Below, piece after piece: positions 28,441 to 37,661 of a stretch of 64,000 nucleotides of DNA. The notes beneath the pieces were generated by a model, which did not search any database, was not told the origin of the DNA, and saw only the letters and a program-made list of their open reading frames with translations. Made by a program: the position numbers and the translations under genes. The DNA comes from an uncultured Planktomarina sp. (GTDB taxonomy: Bacteria > Pseudomonadota > Alphaproteobacteria > Rhodobacterales > Rhodobacteraceae): assembly GCA_905182425.1 (NCBI GenBank), contig CAJJBP010000007.1:169067-233066 (forward strand). Reading direction: 5' to 3'. Each line of letters starts with the position of its first letter. Within the stretch, counting starts at the first letter, position 1.

Positions 28441-30309
28441 TCATATAGCCTTTTTGAAGTTGAATGACTTCACCGCTAAGAGAACTGCAGTCAGCGCTGC
28501 TGGCGTAATGCCTTCAATATTTTTCGCTTTTCCTAGCGACTCCGGCTGCGCATCTGAAAGCTTAGTGCGCATTTCAAAGGACAATCCCGCCACCGCATGG
28601 TAATCAAAGCTTGATGGTAACAAAACGTCTAAATCTCGCTCCAACGCTTTAATTTCATGCCTTTGACGTTGAATGTACGTGGCGTAGAGCGCCTCATGAG
28701 ACACTTGTGTTTGCGTTGCTGTACTGAAGCCAGCGAGGGAGCCATCCAATCTCACTAGATTATGGAAAGAAACCGTGGGGATTGCTAGTAATTCGTGCCC
28801 GCTCCTTCTACGACCATCCAAGCCAAGCTCAATTCCTGCTTTGCGTGCCTCATTTGGGCTCACTGCCATTTCATCTAAAGCACTTTTGCATCTGCTCAAC
28901 AATTCCATTTTTTTAAGATAGGCGCTGTACCGAGCGGCAGGCACGCAACCTGACTCCCAACCGCTATCGGTGAGCCGCTGATCGGCATTGTCAGCACGCA
29001 GCTTCAACCGAAATTCGGCGCGGGATGTGAACATTCTATAGGGCTCACTTGCTCCACGCGTTATTAAGTCATCAATCATTACACCAATATAGCTTGTACT
29101 TCGGTCAAATCGTATTTCGCTTACGTCGCGGAGCTTTTTTGCTACCCCAACAGCGGCAACCAAACCCTGAGCCGCAGCCTCCTCGTATCCTGTTGTTCCG
29201 TTTATCTGGCCAGCAAGAAATAAACCTTCTAAAATTCCAGATTCAAGGTCCGAGCTAAGGCCCTTTGGGTTCAAAAAATCATATTCTATTGCGTAGCCGG
29301 GCTGTAAAATTTCAACCCGCTCCAAACCTAAGATAGACCTAACATATTGGCCCTGGACGTCTTCGGGCAAAGATGTTGATATCCCATTAGGATAAACGCT
29401 TTTAGACTTTAGCCCCTCTGGCTCCAGAAATATCTGGTGGCTATCTTTACTAGAAAATCGGGTTATCTTGTCCTCTATAGATGGACAGTACCGTGGACCC
29501 ACCCCTTCAATATGGCCACCATACATCGCTGAGCGATTAAGATTCTCCCTTATTATATCATGTGTTTTAGCGTTTGTATGGGTGATACCACAGTCTACCT
29601 GCTCAACCCTAGGCTTCTCAGACATAAACGACAGCATGACAGCATCAGTGTCAGCCGCCTGCATTTCTAAACCCGCCCAATCAATTGTGTCTCCATTTAA
29701 ACGCGGTGGAGTTCCAGTCTTCAGACGACCAAAGGAGGCACCAAGTGCCTCCATTTGGACTGATAGCTCATCAGCCGCCCTTTCTCCCATTCGGCCAGCA
29801 GACACTCGCTTATCACCAATATGAACGGTTCCCCTCATGAATGTGCCAGCTGTTAGAATAACTGTTCTTGATTTTATTTCAGTACCATCCATCAACCGAA
29901 CACCGCTAACCGAGGCGCCATCCTGCAATAGCGCCGTGACCTCACCTTCAATAAGATTGTAGCTCTGCTTTCCGAGCAGCCGTTGCACTTCCATTAAATA
30001 TAAATTTCTATCGGACTGGGTTCGTGGTCCTTGGACGGCAGGTCCCTTACTACGGTTCAAAAGCCTAAATTGAATACCGGATGCATCCGCCGCCACGCCC
30101 ATAATACCGCCAAGAGCGTCTATCTCTCGTACGAGATGGCCCTTGCCCAAACCGCCAATAGCCGGGTTGCAAGACATCACGCCGATCTTAGATCGGTCTA
30201 AAGTGACAAGTGCCGCACTAAGACCATAGCGGCACGCCGCATGAATAGCCTCCGTACCAGCGTGCCCTCCACCCACAACTAAGACATCAAAATGTTTCAC
30301 GTGAAACAC
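28441..30309 (-). CDS. mnmG: tRNA-U34 cmnm5 modification enzyme MnmG (GidA)
   Basis: FAD protein that, with MnmE, installs carboxymethylaminomethyl on U34 of some tRNAs. About 622 residues. The FAD loop VLVVGGGHAGTEAIHAA is at the N-terminus, CNPAIGGLGKGHLVREIDALGG near residue 50, and LAGQINGTTGYEEAAAQGL near 370. The probable start is GTG at 30309, inside the parS palindrome and just past mnmE; a reading from 30348 would overlap the MnmE C-terminus. Part of mnmE-mnmG-rsmG-parA-parB. Confidence 0.95.
   Translation of the reverse strand: MFHVKHFDVLVVGGGHAGTEAIHAACRYGLSAALVTLDRSKIGVMSCNPAIGGLGKGHLVREIDALGGIMGVAADASGIQFRLLNRSKGPAVQGPRTQSDRNLYLMEVQRLLGKQSYNLIEGEVTALLQDGASVSGVRLMDGTEIKSRTVILTAGTFMRGTVHIGDKRVSAGRMGERAADELSVQMEALGASFGRLKTGTPPRLNGDTIDWAGLEMQAADTDAVMLSFMSEKPRVEQVDCGITHTNAKTHDIIRENLNRSAMYGGHIEGVGPRYCPSIEDKITRFSSKDSHQIFLEPEGLKSKSVYPNGISTSLPEDVQGQYVRSILGLERVEILQPGYAIEYDFLNPKGLSSDLESGILEGLFLAGQINGTTGYEEAAAQGLVAAVGVAKKLRDVSEIRFDRSTSYIGVMIDDLITRGASEPYRMFTSRAEFRLKLRADNADQRLTDSGWESGCVPAARYSAYLKKMELLSRCKSALDEMAVSPNEARKAGIELGLDGRRRSGHELLAIPTVSFHNLVRLDGSLAGFSTATQTQVSHEALYATYIQRQRHEIKALERDLDVLLPSSFDYHAVAGLSFEMRTKLSDAQPESLGKAKNIEGITPAALTAVLLAVKSFNFKKAI
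30293..30308. promoter_or_regulatory. parS site at the mnmG start
   Basis: A second perfect TGTTTCACGTGAAACA palindrome, encoding FHVKH at the beginning of MnmG. It lies 3.2 kb from the proposed origin. A third, imperfect match (CGTTTCACGTAAACC at about 30783) lies in mnmE and was not annotated. Confidence 0.93.
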
Positions 30310-30313
30310 CCCT

Positions 30314-31600
30314 CTATTTTCCCAAACAAAAGTTTGAGAATATTTCATCTAGTATAGACTCTATATCAACCTTACCAAAAACAAAATCTAAGCTTGAAAC
30401 TGCAAAATATAACTCTTGCGCTGCCAGCTCAAACGGAGCAGGGCGATGAGATAAAAATGAAGAAGTCTCTTTTAAGCTAGCAAGGGCGGCTTGAAGGCCG
30501 TCTAATTGCCTTTGCCGAATTGCCACGAAATCCTCAACAGTTCTATTTTTAAACCGATTTGAGATTAATTCAAGGAGCTTGGGAACACCGTCTCCTGTTT
30601 TTCCAGACACAGAAAGTTCAATTCCATTTCTACAGTCAGATTTATTAAGGACCACCAAATCATCACTGCTTGCAGGAATTTTTAAGTCCTCATCAAAGGA
30701 CGAAACTAGAAATATTCGAAGATCAGCTTCGCTCGCTCGCTTGTAAGCCATTGTAATACCGAGGTTTTCTATCTTTTCGTCCGTTTCACGTAAACCAGCG
30801 GTATCCAAAAAAGTCACCGGTAACCCCTTGAGGTCAACTCGAATTTCCAAGACGTCACGCGTCGTACCAGCGACATCCGAAGTAATGGCTGCCTGCCGTC
30901 CAGCAATGTTATTCAAAAGAGTTGACTTACCAACATTAGGCGCTCCTACAATAGCAACGGTAAAACCAGATCGTATTTTAGAGGCAACCTTAGAACGACT
31001 AAGCACCTCAGAAATAGAGCTACCGACGCCTTCAACTAAATCGGCTACTTCAACATGCAGATTGTCTGGTATCTCCTCATCAGAAAAATCAATACTAGCC
31101 TCTAGTAACGCTGTCCCCCTCAAAAGGTCTCGCCGCCAACTATCACCTGCATCACTAAAAGAGCCATCTAACACTTTTATAGCCTGCCTTCGCTGTGCTT
31201 CTGTCTCAGCATCAATCAGGTCCGACAGAGCTTCCACCTGATTTAGATCAAGACAACCATTACTAAGGGCACGCCGGGTGAACTCGCCAGGTTCAGCTAA
31301 GCGACAGTTGGAAAAAAAAGATAATTCGGACATCAGCTTTGACACTGTCGCAAGGCCACCGTGGACATGAAACTCTATTACGTCTTCGCCAGTAAAACTT
31401 GCGCCCCTATCAAACTTTAAGACTAATGCCCGGTCAATTAAATTGTCATCTCTATCACGAAGTGACCTTAAGCAGGATTTACTATTAGTAGGGATTTTAC
31501 AAAAGTTTTGTGAAATATCAAAAGCTTGTTCCCCGGAAACCCTGATAATAGCGACACCTGCTCTCCCCGGCGCGGTGGCTTGAGCAAAAATTGTGTCCAT
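30314..31600 (-). CDS. mnmE: tRNA modification GTPase MnmE (TrmE)
   Basis: Partner of MnmG. The 428-residue protein begins MDTIFAQATAPGRAGVAIIRVSG, has the G domain in its middle (G1 GAPNVGKST near 223, DTAGLRET near 268, NKSD near 325) and ends with the required C-terminal CLGK motif that carries the catalytic cysteine. The stop lies 5 bases before the mnmG start. It follows rho by about 8 bases. Confidence 0.96.
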   Translation of the reverse strand: MDTIFAQATAPGRAGVAIIRVSGEQAFDISQNFCKIPTNSKSCLRSLRDRDDNLIDRALVLKFDRGASFTGEDVIEFHVHGGLATVSKLMSELSFFSNCRLAEPGEFTRRALSNGCLDLNQVEALSDLIDAETEAQRRQAIKVLDGSFSDAGDSWRRDLLRGTALLEASIDFSDEEIPDNLHVEVADLVEGVGSSISEVLSRSKVASKIRSGFTVAIVGAPNVGKSTLLNNIAGRQAAITSDVAGTTRDVLEIRVDLKGLPVTFLDTAGLRETDEKIENLGITMAYKRASEADLRIFLVSSFDEDLKIPASSDDLVVLNKSDCRNGIELSVSGKTGDGVPKLLELISNRFKNRTVEDFVAIRQRQLDGLQAALASLKETSSFLSHRPAPFELAAQELYFAVSSLDFVFGKVDIESILDEIFSNFCLGK

Positions 31601-31608
31601 AGTAAAAT

Positions 31609-32881
31609 CTATGTATTCATTGAATCAAAGAAATCGGAGTTCGATTTGGTTTGTTTTAGTTTCGAAATCAAAAACTCTATCGCATCCGTTGTACCCATGG
31701 GATTTAAAATACGGCGCAGAACGTAAGTTTTCTGTAAATCAACTTTACTAACCAGCAGCTCTTCTTTGCGCGTGCCAGATTTGGTGACATCCATTGCTGG
31801 GAATACGCGTTTATCGGCAACCTTGCGATCAAGAACAATTTCTGAGTTTCCTGTACCCTTGAATTCTTCAAATATAACCTCATCCATACGACTGCCGGTA
31901 TCCACTAGCGCCGTTGCAATAATTGTTAGCGAGCCGCCTTCCTCGATGTTACGGGCGGCCCCAAAAAACCGTTTTGGTCTTTGCAAGGCGTTTGCGTCCA
32001 CACCGCCGGTTAAAACCTTCCCAGACGACGGCACAACTGTATTAAAAGCTCGGCCTAATCTTGTAATTGAGTCTAACAAAATAACGACGTCTCGTTTATG
32101 TTCGACAAGACGCTTGGCTTTTTCAATTACCATTTCAGATACCGCAACATGACGTGTCGCAGGCTCATCGAAAGTAGAGACTTACAACTTCCCCTTTAAC
32201 CGAGCGCTGCATGTCCGTCACCTCTTCCGGGCGCTCATCAATTAACAGCACAATTAAGTAGCACTCTGGGTGGTTTTGCTCGATTGAGTTGGCAATATTT
32301 TGTAATAAAACTGTTTTACCTGTACGGGGTGGTGCGACAATTAGTGACCGCTGTCCTTTGCCAATTGGTGCGACCAAATCTATAATGCGTGCTGAACGAT
32401 CTTTTGTTGTTGGATCAGCTAATTCCATATTCATTCGTTCATCGGGATAAAGCGGTGTAAGATTGTCAAAAGCAACTTTGTGCCGTGCTTTTTCGGGATC
32501 TTCAAAATTAATTTTCTCAACCTTTGTCATACCAAAATAACGTTCAGTATCCTCTGGTGCTCTCATAACGCCTTCAATCGTGTCCCCGGTACGAAGAGCA
32601 AGTAAGCGAATCATTTCTGGTGAGACATAAATATCATCTGGACCTGGGAGATAATTTGCTTCTGGAGACCTCAGGAAACCAAAACCGTCTTGAAGCACCT
32701 CTAGGACCCCGTCACCAGATATTTCCCAGCCGTCCTCTGCACGTTCTTTAAGAATAGAGAACATCATATCACCTTTACGCATAGTAGAGGCATTCTCGAT
32801 TTCTAACTCTTCAGCCATCGATAGTAGGTCTTTCGGGCTTTTTACTTTTAAATCAGCAAGAGTCACGCGTTCAATGTTCAT
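31609..32881 (-). pseudogene. rho: Transcription termination factor Rho, single frameshift
   Basis: Hexameric RNA helicase that ends transcription. The reading frame breaks once near 32184; removing one base there restores [16 protein letters not shown] and gives exactly 423 residues, the usual Rho length. Domains: N-terminal helix bundle with [18 protein letters not shown], the RNA-binding cold-shock-like fold near 55-120 ([14 protein letters not shown]), Walker [10 protein letters not shown] near 180 and [13 protein letters not shown] near 210. Start is ATG 32881 with GGAAG upstream. Because Rho is generally needed in Proteobacteria, this break is probably sequence error. Confidence 0.93.
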
Positions 32882-33002
32882 GATTTTACTTCCCACCCAA
32901 ATAGAAGGGCTAAAAAATTATTTAAGAAAAAGAGCGTACCCGGACGGGTGCTTAACTCAGATACTCAAAATGGGCAGGGGAGTCAATTATAGCAAGTGGT
33001 GT

Positions 33003-33455
33003 CTAAAACGGACGCACAACCACCGAAATTACAATAAAAATAAGTAATATAGTGGGGACCTCATTTAGAATTCTATACGTCTTTCCAGACAGAACATTTT
33101 TCCCAGCTTGAAACTCTTTTTGCCGAGCCAACAACCAGAAATGAAAAAGAGTCATCGCAAAAACCGCAAAGAGCTTCATCCATGGCCAAAGCATGCCCCA
33201 ATCAATTAAACCGGGTACTAACACGAGCGCTAACCCTAGGAACCAAGTTGCGATCATTGCTGGATTCATAATGACTCGCAATAATTTATATTCCATCAGA
33301 GAAAATAATCTATCAGTATTAGAGGACACAGGGACACTTTCGGCGTGATGAACAAAAAGCCTTGGTAGATAGAAGATACCAGCCATCCACGATATTACAG
33401 CAATTATATGCCCAGCCTTAATCCAAGGATAAAGCAAAATTAGAAATTCGATCAC
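33003..33455 (-). CDS. hemJ: Protoporphyrinogen IX oxidase HemJ
   Basis: Membrane enzyme for the penultimate step of heme synthesis. The 150-residue protein has four hydrophobic helices and the conserved histidine in WIKAGHIIAVISWMAG near residue 16, plus the conserved lysine in MEYKLLRVIMNPAM near 70. It lies between rho and the proposed origin. In many Alphaproteobacteria hemE stands in this spot next to the origin; no hemE is present here. Confidence 0.92.
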   Translation of the reverse strand: MIEFLILLYPWIKAGHIIAVISWMAGIFYLPRLFVHHAESVPVSSNTDRLFSLMEYKLLRVIMNPAMIATWFLGLALVLVPGLIDWGMLWPWMKLFAVFAMTLFHFWLLARQKEFQAGKNVLSGKTYRILNEVPTILLIFIVISVVVRPF

Positions 33456-33837
33456 CGTTGTTTCCCATCCCCTTAATAAAATAATTAATTATATAAGTAT
33501 ATTTTGAAGTAGTAGGTCATAGGTTAAATGTGGATTACACAGTTTTCCACAGATTTAACACCATGTAGATCAAATTGTTCGTAATTATAAAAATTAGATA
33601 AAATAACCTATAATCAGAATAATGGATAATTAAATATGAAAAAATAGTGGGTAAATCCTGTACAAAAGAATACGTTTAACTTTTATAAACAGCCAACATT
33701 TATACATATACCAATGCCAATAAACCCAGGATAACATAGAGATAAAATACCTTATTTGTTGCATTTGCAAAAACTGGCGAATACGCACACAATTGGATAA
33801 CAGACAATAATTAACTCTACCCACAGGTTTACCCCAT
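33456..33837. other. Candidate chromosomal replication origin (oriC)
   Basis: A 382-base AT-rich gap, the longest gene-free stretch in the window apart from the tRNA gap. Genes to the left all run leftward and genes to the right run rightward, and parS/parAB lie 3-7 kb away. Degenerate DnaA boxes include TGTGGATTA (33529-33537) and TTTTCCACA (33543-33551), each one mismatch from TTATCCACA or its complement. More distant matches occur near 33621, 33790 and 33818. TTAA-N7-TTAC at 33524 resembles a CtrA half-consensus and overlaps the first box. Location between hemJ/rho and maf/aroE matches the Caulobacter origin neighbourhood. No perfect box was found, so this is inference. Confidence 0.6.
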
Positions 33838-35253
33838 ATGGATCTAATCCTTGCTTCTCAGTCAAAAATGCGTCGTCACATACTAGAGTGCTCTAATATT
33901 GCTGTGACTATCGTTTCCCCCAATATTGATGAGGAAAGCATTACGAAATCTCTGATTTCCGAAAATGCATCTTTACGAGATATTCCAGATACTCTTGCAG
34001 AGTATAAAGCAAAAAAAATATCTAATAAAAATCCAGGAAGATCGGTTTTAGGATGCGACCAAGTTTTAGTCTTTAAAAATCAAATATATGGAAAACCTGC
34101 GTCCAGAAAAGACCTGATAGAAAGACTACGGCTTTTGCAGGGACAGAACCATCGTCTTATTACGGCAAACGTCATCTACAAAGACACCAAGCCTATCTGG
34201 CGACATGTGGCAATAACACATATGACCATGCATTCGTTTAATAACACTGAAATCCAAGACTATGTGGATAGAGCTTGGCCAAGCATTAGTGATAGTTGCG
34301 GAGGTTATTATTTTGAGAAAACACCACATTTATTTTCTGCTGTTCGGGGAAACTGGTTTGATATCCTTGGTCTATCTATTGGGCCTGTACTCGGTTTCCT
34401 TAACCAAACCTCTGAAAGAAAACCATTAACAGTGCCGCCAATTGTGGCTGTTCTAGGTCACCCGATTTCTCACAGCAAATCACCGCAGATGCATAGATAC
34501 TGGCTTAACAAAAGCAAGTTAAATGGCGACTATATTGCGATTGATGTTCCACCAAAACACTTTTCTAATACGATTAAAGTACTCGCTTCAGTTGGTCTGT
34601 CAGGCTTTAACGTTACGATTCCACATAAAGAGGCCGCATTGACGCTCGCTGATAAAGTTAGCACAACGGCTGATAAAATAGGGTCAGCGAACACACTGAC
34701 TGTAGCCAAAAACTGTGATATATATGCTGATAATACAGATGCCTACGGCTTTATGGAAAACCTTAGAGCATCCAGCTTGAACTGGGATGCTAAATCTGGC
34801 CCAGCGTTGATTTTAGGGGCTGGCGGAGCCGCGCGAGCCGTTTTATTTTCGCTTGTCGAGGCCGGTGTGCCTAAAATTTATCTTTGTAATCGTACCCGCG
34901 CTCGTGCTGAAGAGTTAATGGAAACGTCATCTCTACTTATTGATGTCATAGATTGGGAGGACAAGGAGCTATGGTTGCCACAGATCACAACTTTGGTGAA
35001 CACTACATCCTTAGGGATGATTGGGAAACCAGCTCTGGATATAAACATATCAACACTTAGTAAAAACGCTTTAGTGGCTGATCTTATATACTCTCCATTA
35101 GAAACTGATCTATTAAGGGCCGCTTCTAAAAAAGGATGCCAGGTAGTGGGGGGAATCGGTATGTTACTCCATCAGGGTGTGCCAGGCTTTGAGGGGTGGT
35201 TTGGCGTAAGGCCAAACGTGGATGAAGAAATCGAAAGATTGGTTTTAGAATGA
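33838..35253 (+). CDS. Maf nucleotide pyrophosphatase fused to shikimate dehydrogenase
   Basis: One 471-residue frame carries two complete enzymes. Residues 1-195 are a Maf/YceF-type pyrophosphatase (LILASQSKMRRHIL start, GCDQVLVF near 83, SDSCGGYYFE near 153), which removes non-canonical nucleotides. Residues from about 200 are AroE, reducing 3-dehydroshikimate: VLGHPISHSKSPQMHRYW, FNVTIPHKEAA, the NADP loop ILGAGGAARAVLFSL, NTTSLGM and the end GIGMLLHQGVPGFEGWFG. The two are normally separate, adjacent genes. There is no ATG at the join; a GTG at 34432 could start a separate AroE. The gene after it, coaE, overlaps by 4 bases. Given indels elsewhere, an error at the join is possible. Confidence 0.9.
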   Translation: MDLILASQSKMRRHILECSNIAVTIVSPNIDEESITKSLISENASLRDIPDTLAEYKAKKISNKNPGRSVLGCDQVLVFKNQIYGKPASRKDLIERLRLLQGQNHRLITANVIYKDTKPIWRHVAITHMTMHSFNNTEIQDYVDRAWPSISDSCGGYYFEKTPHLFSAVRGNWFDILGLSIGPVLGFLNQTSERKPLTVPPIVAVLGHPISHSKSPQMHRYWLNKSKLNGDYIAIDVPPKHFSNTIKVLASVGLSGFNVTIPHKEAALTLADKVSTTADKIGSANTLTVAKNCDIYADNTDAYGFMENLRASSLNWDAKSGPALILGAGGAARAVLFSLVEAGVPKIYLCNRTRARAEELMETSSLLIDVIDWEDKELWLPQITTLVNTTSLGMIGKPALDINISTLSKNALVADLIYSPLETDLLRAASKKGCQVVGGIGMLLHQGVPGFEGWFGVRPNVDEEIERLVLE

Positions 35254-35843
35254 GTTTTTTATTGGGGCTAACAGGCTCTATTGGTATGGGAAAATCAACT
35301 ACAGCGCGATTATTTGTAGAACATGGGTGCCGAATCTGGAATGCTGATGGCGCCGTGCATGAAGCATATAGTGTCAATAGGACGGCTGTTACTCAGTTGT
35401 CAAAAATTGCACCAACTTCAATTTTAGATGGCTGTGTAGATCGCCGCCTGTTGCGTAAATTGATTTCCAATGACCCAACCCTGCTGTCAAAAGTAGAGGC
35501 CATTATTCATCCTATTGTGGAAAAAAGTCGCCAGAGCTTTACAAAGAAATACCCAAAAGACATTTTAGTTTTTGACATACCATTATTGTTTGAAACAGGT
35601 TCCCAAGATCAATTCGACGCCATCGCCTGCGTATTGATTGATTATAAAACTCAGCTAGAAAGAGTCCTGGCAAGGAAAAACATGACGAAAAGTCATTTTG
35701 ATTTGATTTTCAGTAAACAGCTCCCGGCAATACAAAAGGCAAATCGTGCGGATTATGTTATTGATACAAGCACACCAAGCAGCGCTAAATCATCAGTTAT
35801 TAAGATTATTACGGATATTAAAAAAAGGCTCAAAGATGCGTGA
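35250..35843 (+). CDS. coaE: Dephospho-CoA kinase
   Basis: Last step of coenzyme A synthesis. The 197-residue product begins with LLGLTGSIGMGKSTTARLF (P-loop GSIGMGKS), followed by WNADGAVHEAY near 30 and VFDIPLLFETG near 110. It overlaps the maf-aroE stop (ATGA) and its end overlaps the dnaQ start by 8 bases. Confidence 0.96.
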   Translation: MSFLLGLTGSIGMGKSTTARLFVEHGCRIWNADGAVHEAYSVNRTAVTQLSKIAPTSILDGCVDRRLLRKLISNDPTLLSKVEAIIHPIVEKSRQSFTKKYPKDILVFDIPLLFETGSQDQFDAIACVLIDYKTQLERVLARKNMTKSHFDLIFSKQLPAIQKANRADYVIDTSTPSSAKSSVIKIITDIKKRLKDA

Positions 35844-36534
35844 AATCGTTTTGGACACCGAGACAACTGGTTTTGAACCGCGGGATGGAGACCGCATTGT
35901 TGAAATAGGCGCTGTTGAATTATTTAACCACCTACCCACTGGCCGCACCTACCACCAATACATTAATCCCCAACGAGATATGCCCAAAGGGGCTTTCGAA
36001 GTTCACGGGCTGAGTACTGAATTTTTGTCAAGCAAGCCGGTGTTCGAGGACATAGCTCAAGACTTCATCGATTTTATCGGTGACACAGTACTAATTATCC
36101 ACAATGCCGCCTTTGACATGAAGTTTCTCAACGCCGAATTGGGTTGGATCAAATTTGATCCTCTTCCAATGAGTCAATCTTTGGACACGCTTACAATCGC
36201 GCGACGTAAATACCCAGGCTCTCCGGCTTCCTTAGATGCCCTTTGCCGTCGCTTTGGCATCAGCAATACTGCTAGGACACTTCATGGCGCGTTGTTAGAT
36301 TCTGAAATACTTTCTGAAGTGTATCTCGAGTTAGTTGGGGGAAGGCAGCCTGACCTAGTATTGGATGGGTCTGATGCCGTTGATGAAACCCAAAGTATGG
36401 TTGATCAAACCGAGTGGGAGCCTGCGGCGCGTAAAAAGCCACTAGCACAGCGGATTTCAGATAAAGAAAAAGCGGCGCATGAAAAATTCGTTGCCGCTTT
36501 GGGTAGTGATGCATTATGGATAAAAAAACGCTAG
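35836..36534 (+). CDS. dnaQ: DNA polymerase III epsilon subunit (3'-5' proofreading exonuclease)
   Basis: Proofreading subunit of the replicative polymerase. The 232-residue protein has ExoI IVLDTETTGFEP at the start, ExoII HNAAFDMKFLNAEL near 95 and ExoIII LHGALLDSEILSEVY near 150. Start ATG at 35836 overlaps coaE. It converges on secB with a 4-base overlap. Confidence 0.95.
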   Translation: MREIVLDTETTGFEPRDGDRIVEIGAVELFNHLPTGRTYHQYINPQRDMPKGAFEVHGLSTEFLSSKPVFEDIAQDFIDFIGDTVLIIHNAAFDMKFLNAELGWIKFDPLPMSQSLDTLTIARRKYPGSPASLDALCRRFGISNTARTLHGALLDSEILSEVYLELVGGRQPDLVLDGSDAVDETQSMVDQTEWEPAARKKPLAQRISDKEKAAHEKFVAALGSDALWIKKR

Positions 36535-37034
36535 TTTGCTTTTTCTTTTGCACCTTCAGCCACGCGTCGTTGAATCTCAGCTTTATAAAGGGCAACAAAA
36601 TCTATAGTCTCTAGGTTTAATGGTGGAAAGCCGCCATCACGAGTCACGTCGCTGACAACGCGTCGCAGAAACGGGAAAACCATTCGAGGGCATTCGATCA
36701 TGAGATACGGGTGCAACTGATCCTCTGGTAAGTTTTCAATCTGAAAAATCCCACCATATTCTAACTCAAGGAGGAACATGGGCTCTCCTTTTTCCTTTGT
36801 CTTTGAGGCAATATCAGTTTTGATGATAACCTCATATTGGTTGTCGAACGGGCGCTTTTTAGCATCCAAGTTAACTTGTACAGAAATTTCTGGCGCCATG
36901 TCGCCACTAATACCTTTTTGGGCTACGATGTTTTCAAAAGACATATCGCGAACATATTGAGCCAAAACCTTCATTTTTACAGGTGGCTGCGCTTGCGCCT
37001 CAAGGTTCTCTGTGTTTTTTGGCTTTTTCGCCAT
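36531..37034 (-). CDS. secB: Protein-export chaperone SecB
   Basis: Keeps precursors unfolded and hands them to SecA. The 167-residue protein has the family core VLAQYVRDMSFENI near residue 24, LELEYGGIFQIENL near 95 and the ECPRMVFPFLRRVVSDVTRDGGFPPL region (here beginning near 118). AGGAG lies upstream of the ATG. Confidence 0.95.
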   Translation of the reverse strand: MAKKPKNTENLEAQAQPPVKMKVLAQYVRDMSFENIVAQKGISGDMAPEISVQVNLDAKKRPFDNQYEVIIKTDIASKTKEKGEPMFLLELEYGGIFQIENLPEDQLHPYLMIECPRMVFPFLRRVVSDVTRDGGFPPLNLETIDFVALYKAEIQRRVAEGAKEKAN

Positions 37035-37090
37035 TTCATTAAACTCCTAAAAATATCCTCTACGTGGCATAGCAGAATGTATTAGAGCTC

Positions 37091-37555
37091 TCAATCCTTT
37101 GTCCACTTAGAGGGTCCATCATTTGGTGGTAATTCTTCGAATGTTCCGTTTAAAACATCACTGTCTTGAGGCTGATGCTGCCGCTCAGGTGAAAAGGTAA
37201 AGTTATTTGCCTTTAAGCGCGCCCAGGCGGCGTTCATTAAAGATTTTCGAACTGGCCGAAATAGTAGTAAAAAACCAATGGCATCCGTGAAAAAACCTGG
37301 AGTTAAGAGAAGGGCACCGGCAAATAATATCATAGCCCCATGAGCTAAGGGTTCAGTTGGATTACTCATATTTGTAAATGAATCCTGAATAGATACTAAG
37401 GTTTGCGTTCCCTGACTTCGAACTAGCCACGTGCCAGCAAAAGCCGTTATTAAGACTATGAGAAGGGTGGGCCAAATACCAATGGAGCCACCAATTTGAA
37501 TGAAAAGACCTATTTCAATAAGCGGGACCGCGATGAAAATAATTAATAATCGCAT
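37091..37555 (-). CDS. fxsA: FxsA-family membrane protein
   Basis: Inner-membrane protein of 154 residues with about four hydrophobic segments. The pattern VPLIEIGLFIQIGGSIG at the start and ALLLTPGFFTDAIGFLLL near 80-97 is characteristic. E. coli FxsA, when in excess, blocks exclusion of phage T7 by the F plasmid; the native role is unclear. Divergent from timA, as in other Rhodobacterales. Confidence 0.88.
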   Translation of the reverse strand: MRLLIIFIAVPLIEIGLFIQIGGSIGIWPTLLIVLITAFAGTWLVRSQGTQTLVSIQDSFTNMSNPTEPLAHGAMILFAGALLLTPGFFTDAIGFLLLFRPVRKSLMNAAWARLKANNFTFSPERQHQPQDSDVLNGTFEELPPNDGPSKWTKD

Positions 37556-37661
37556 TTAAGAACTCCGATTCAAGCTTGGGTTGGTGGACTTGAACCACCT
37601 GGTGACATACATAGGTGGTTGTAACAAAGATTTCTATTCGTTTAGAGGCATCAGAGAAAAT

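Noticed and set aside
30780..30796. Third parS-like sequence CGTTTCACGTAAACC in mnmE
   Set aside because: It lacks one central base and both end bases of the consensus, so it breaks the palindrome. Mentioned only as a degenerate match.
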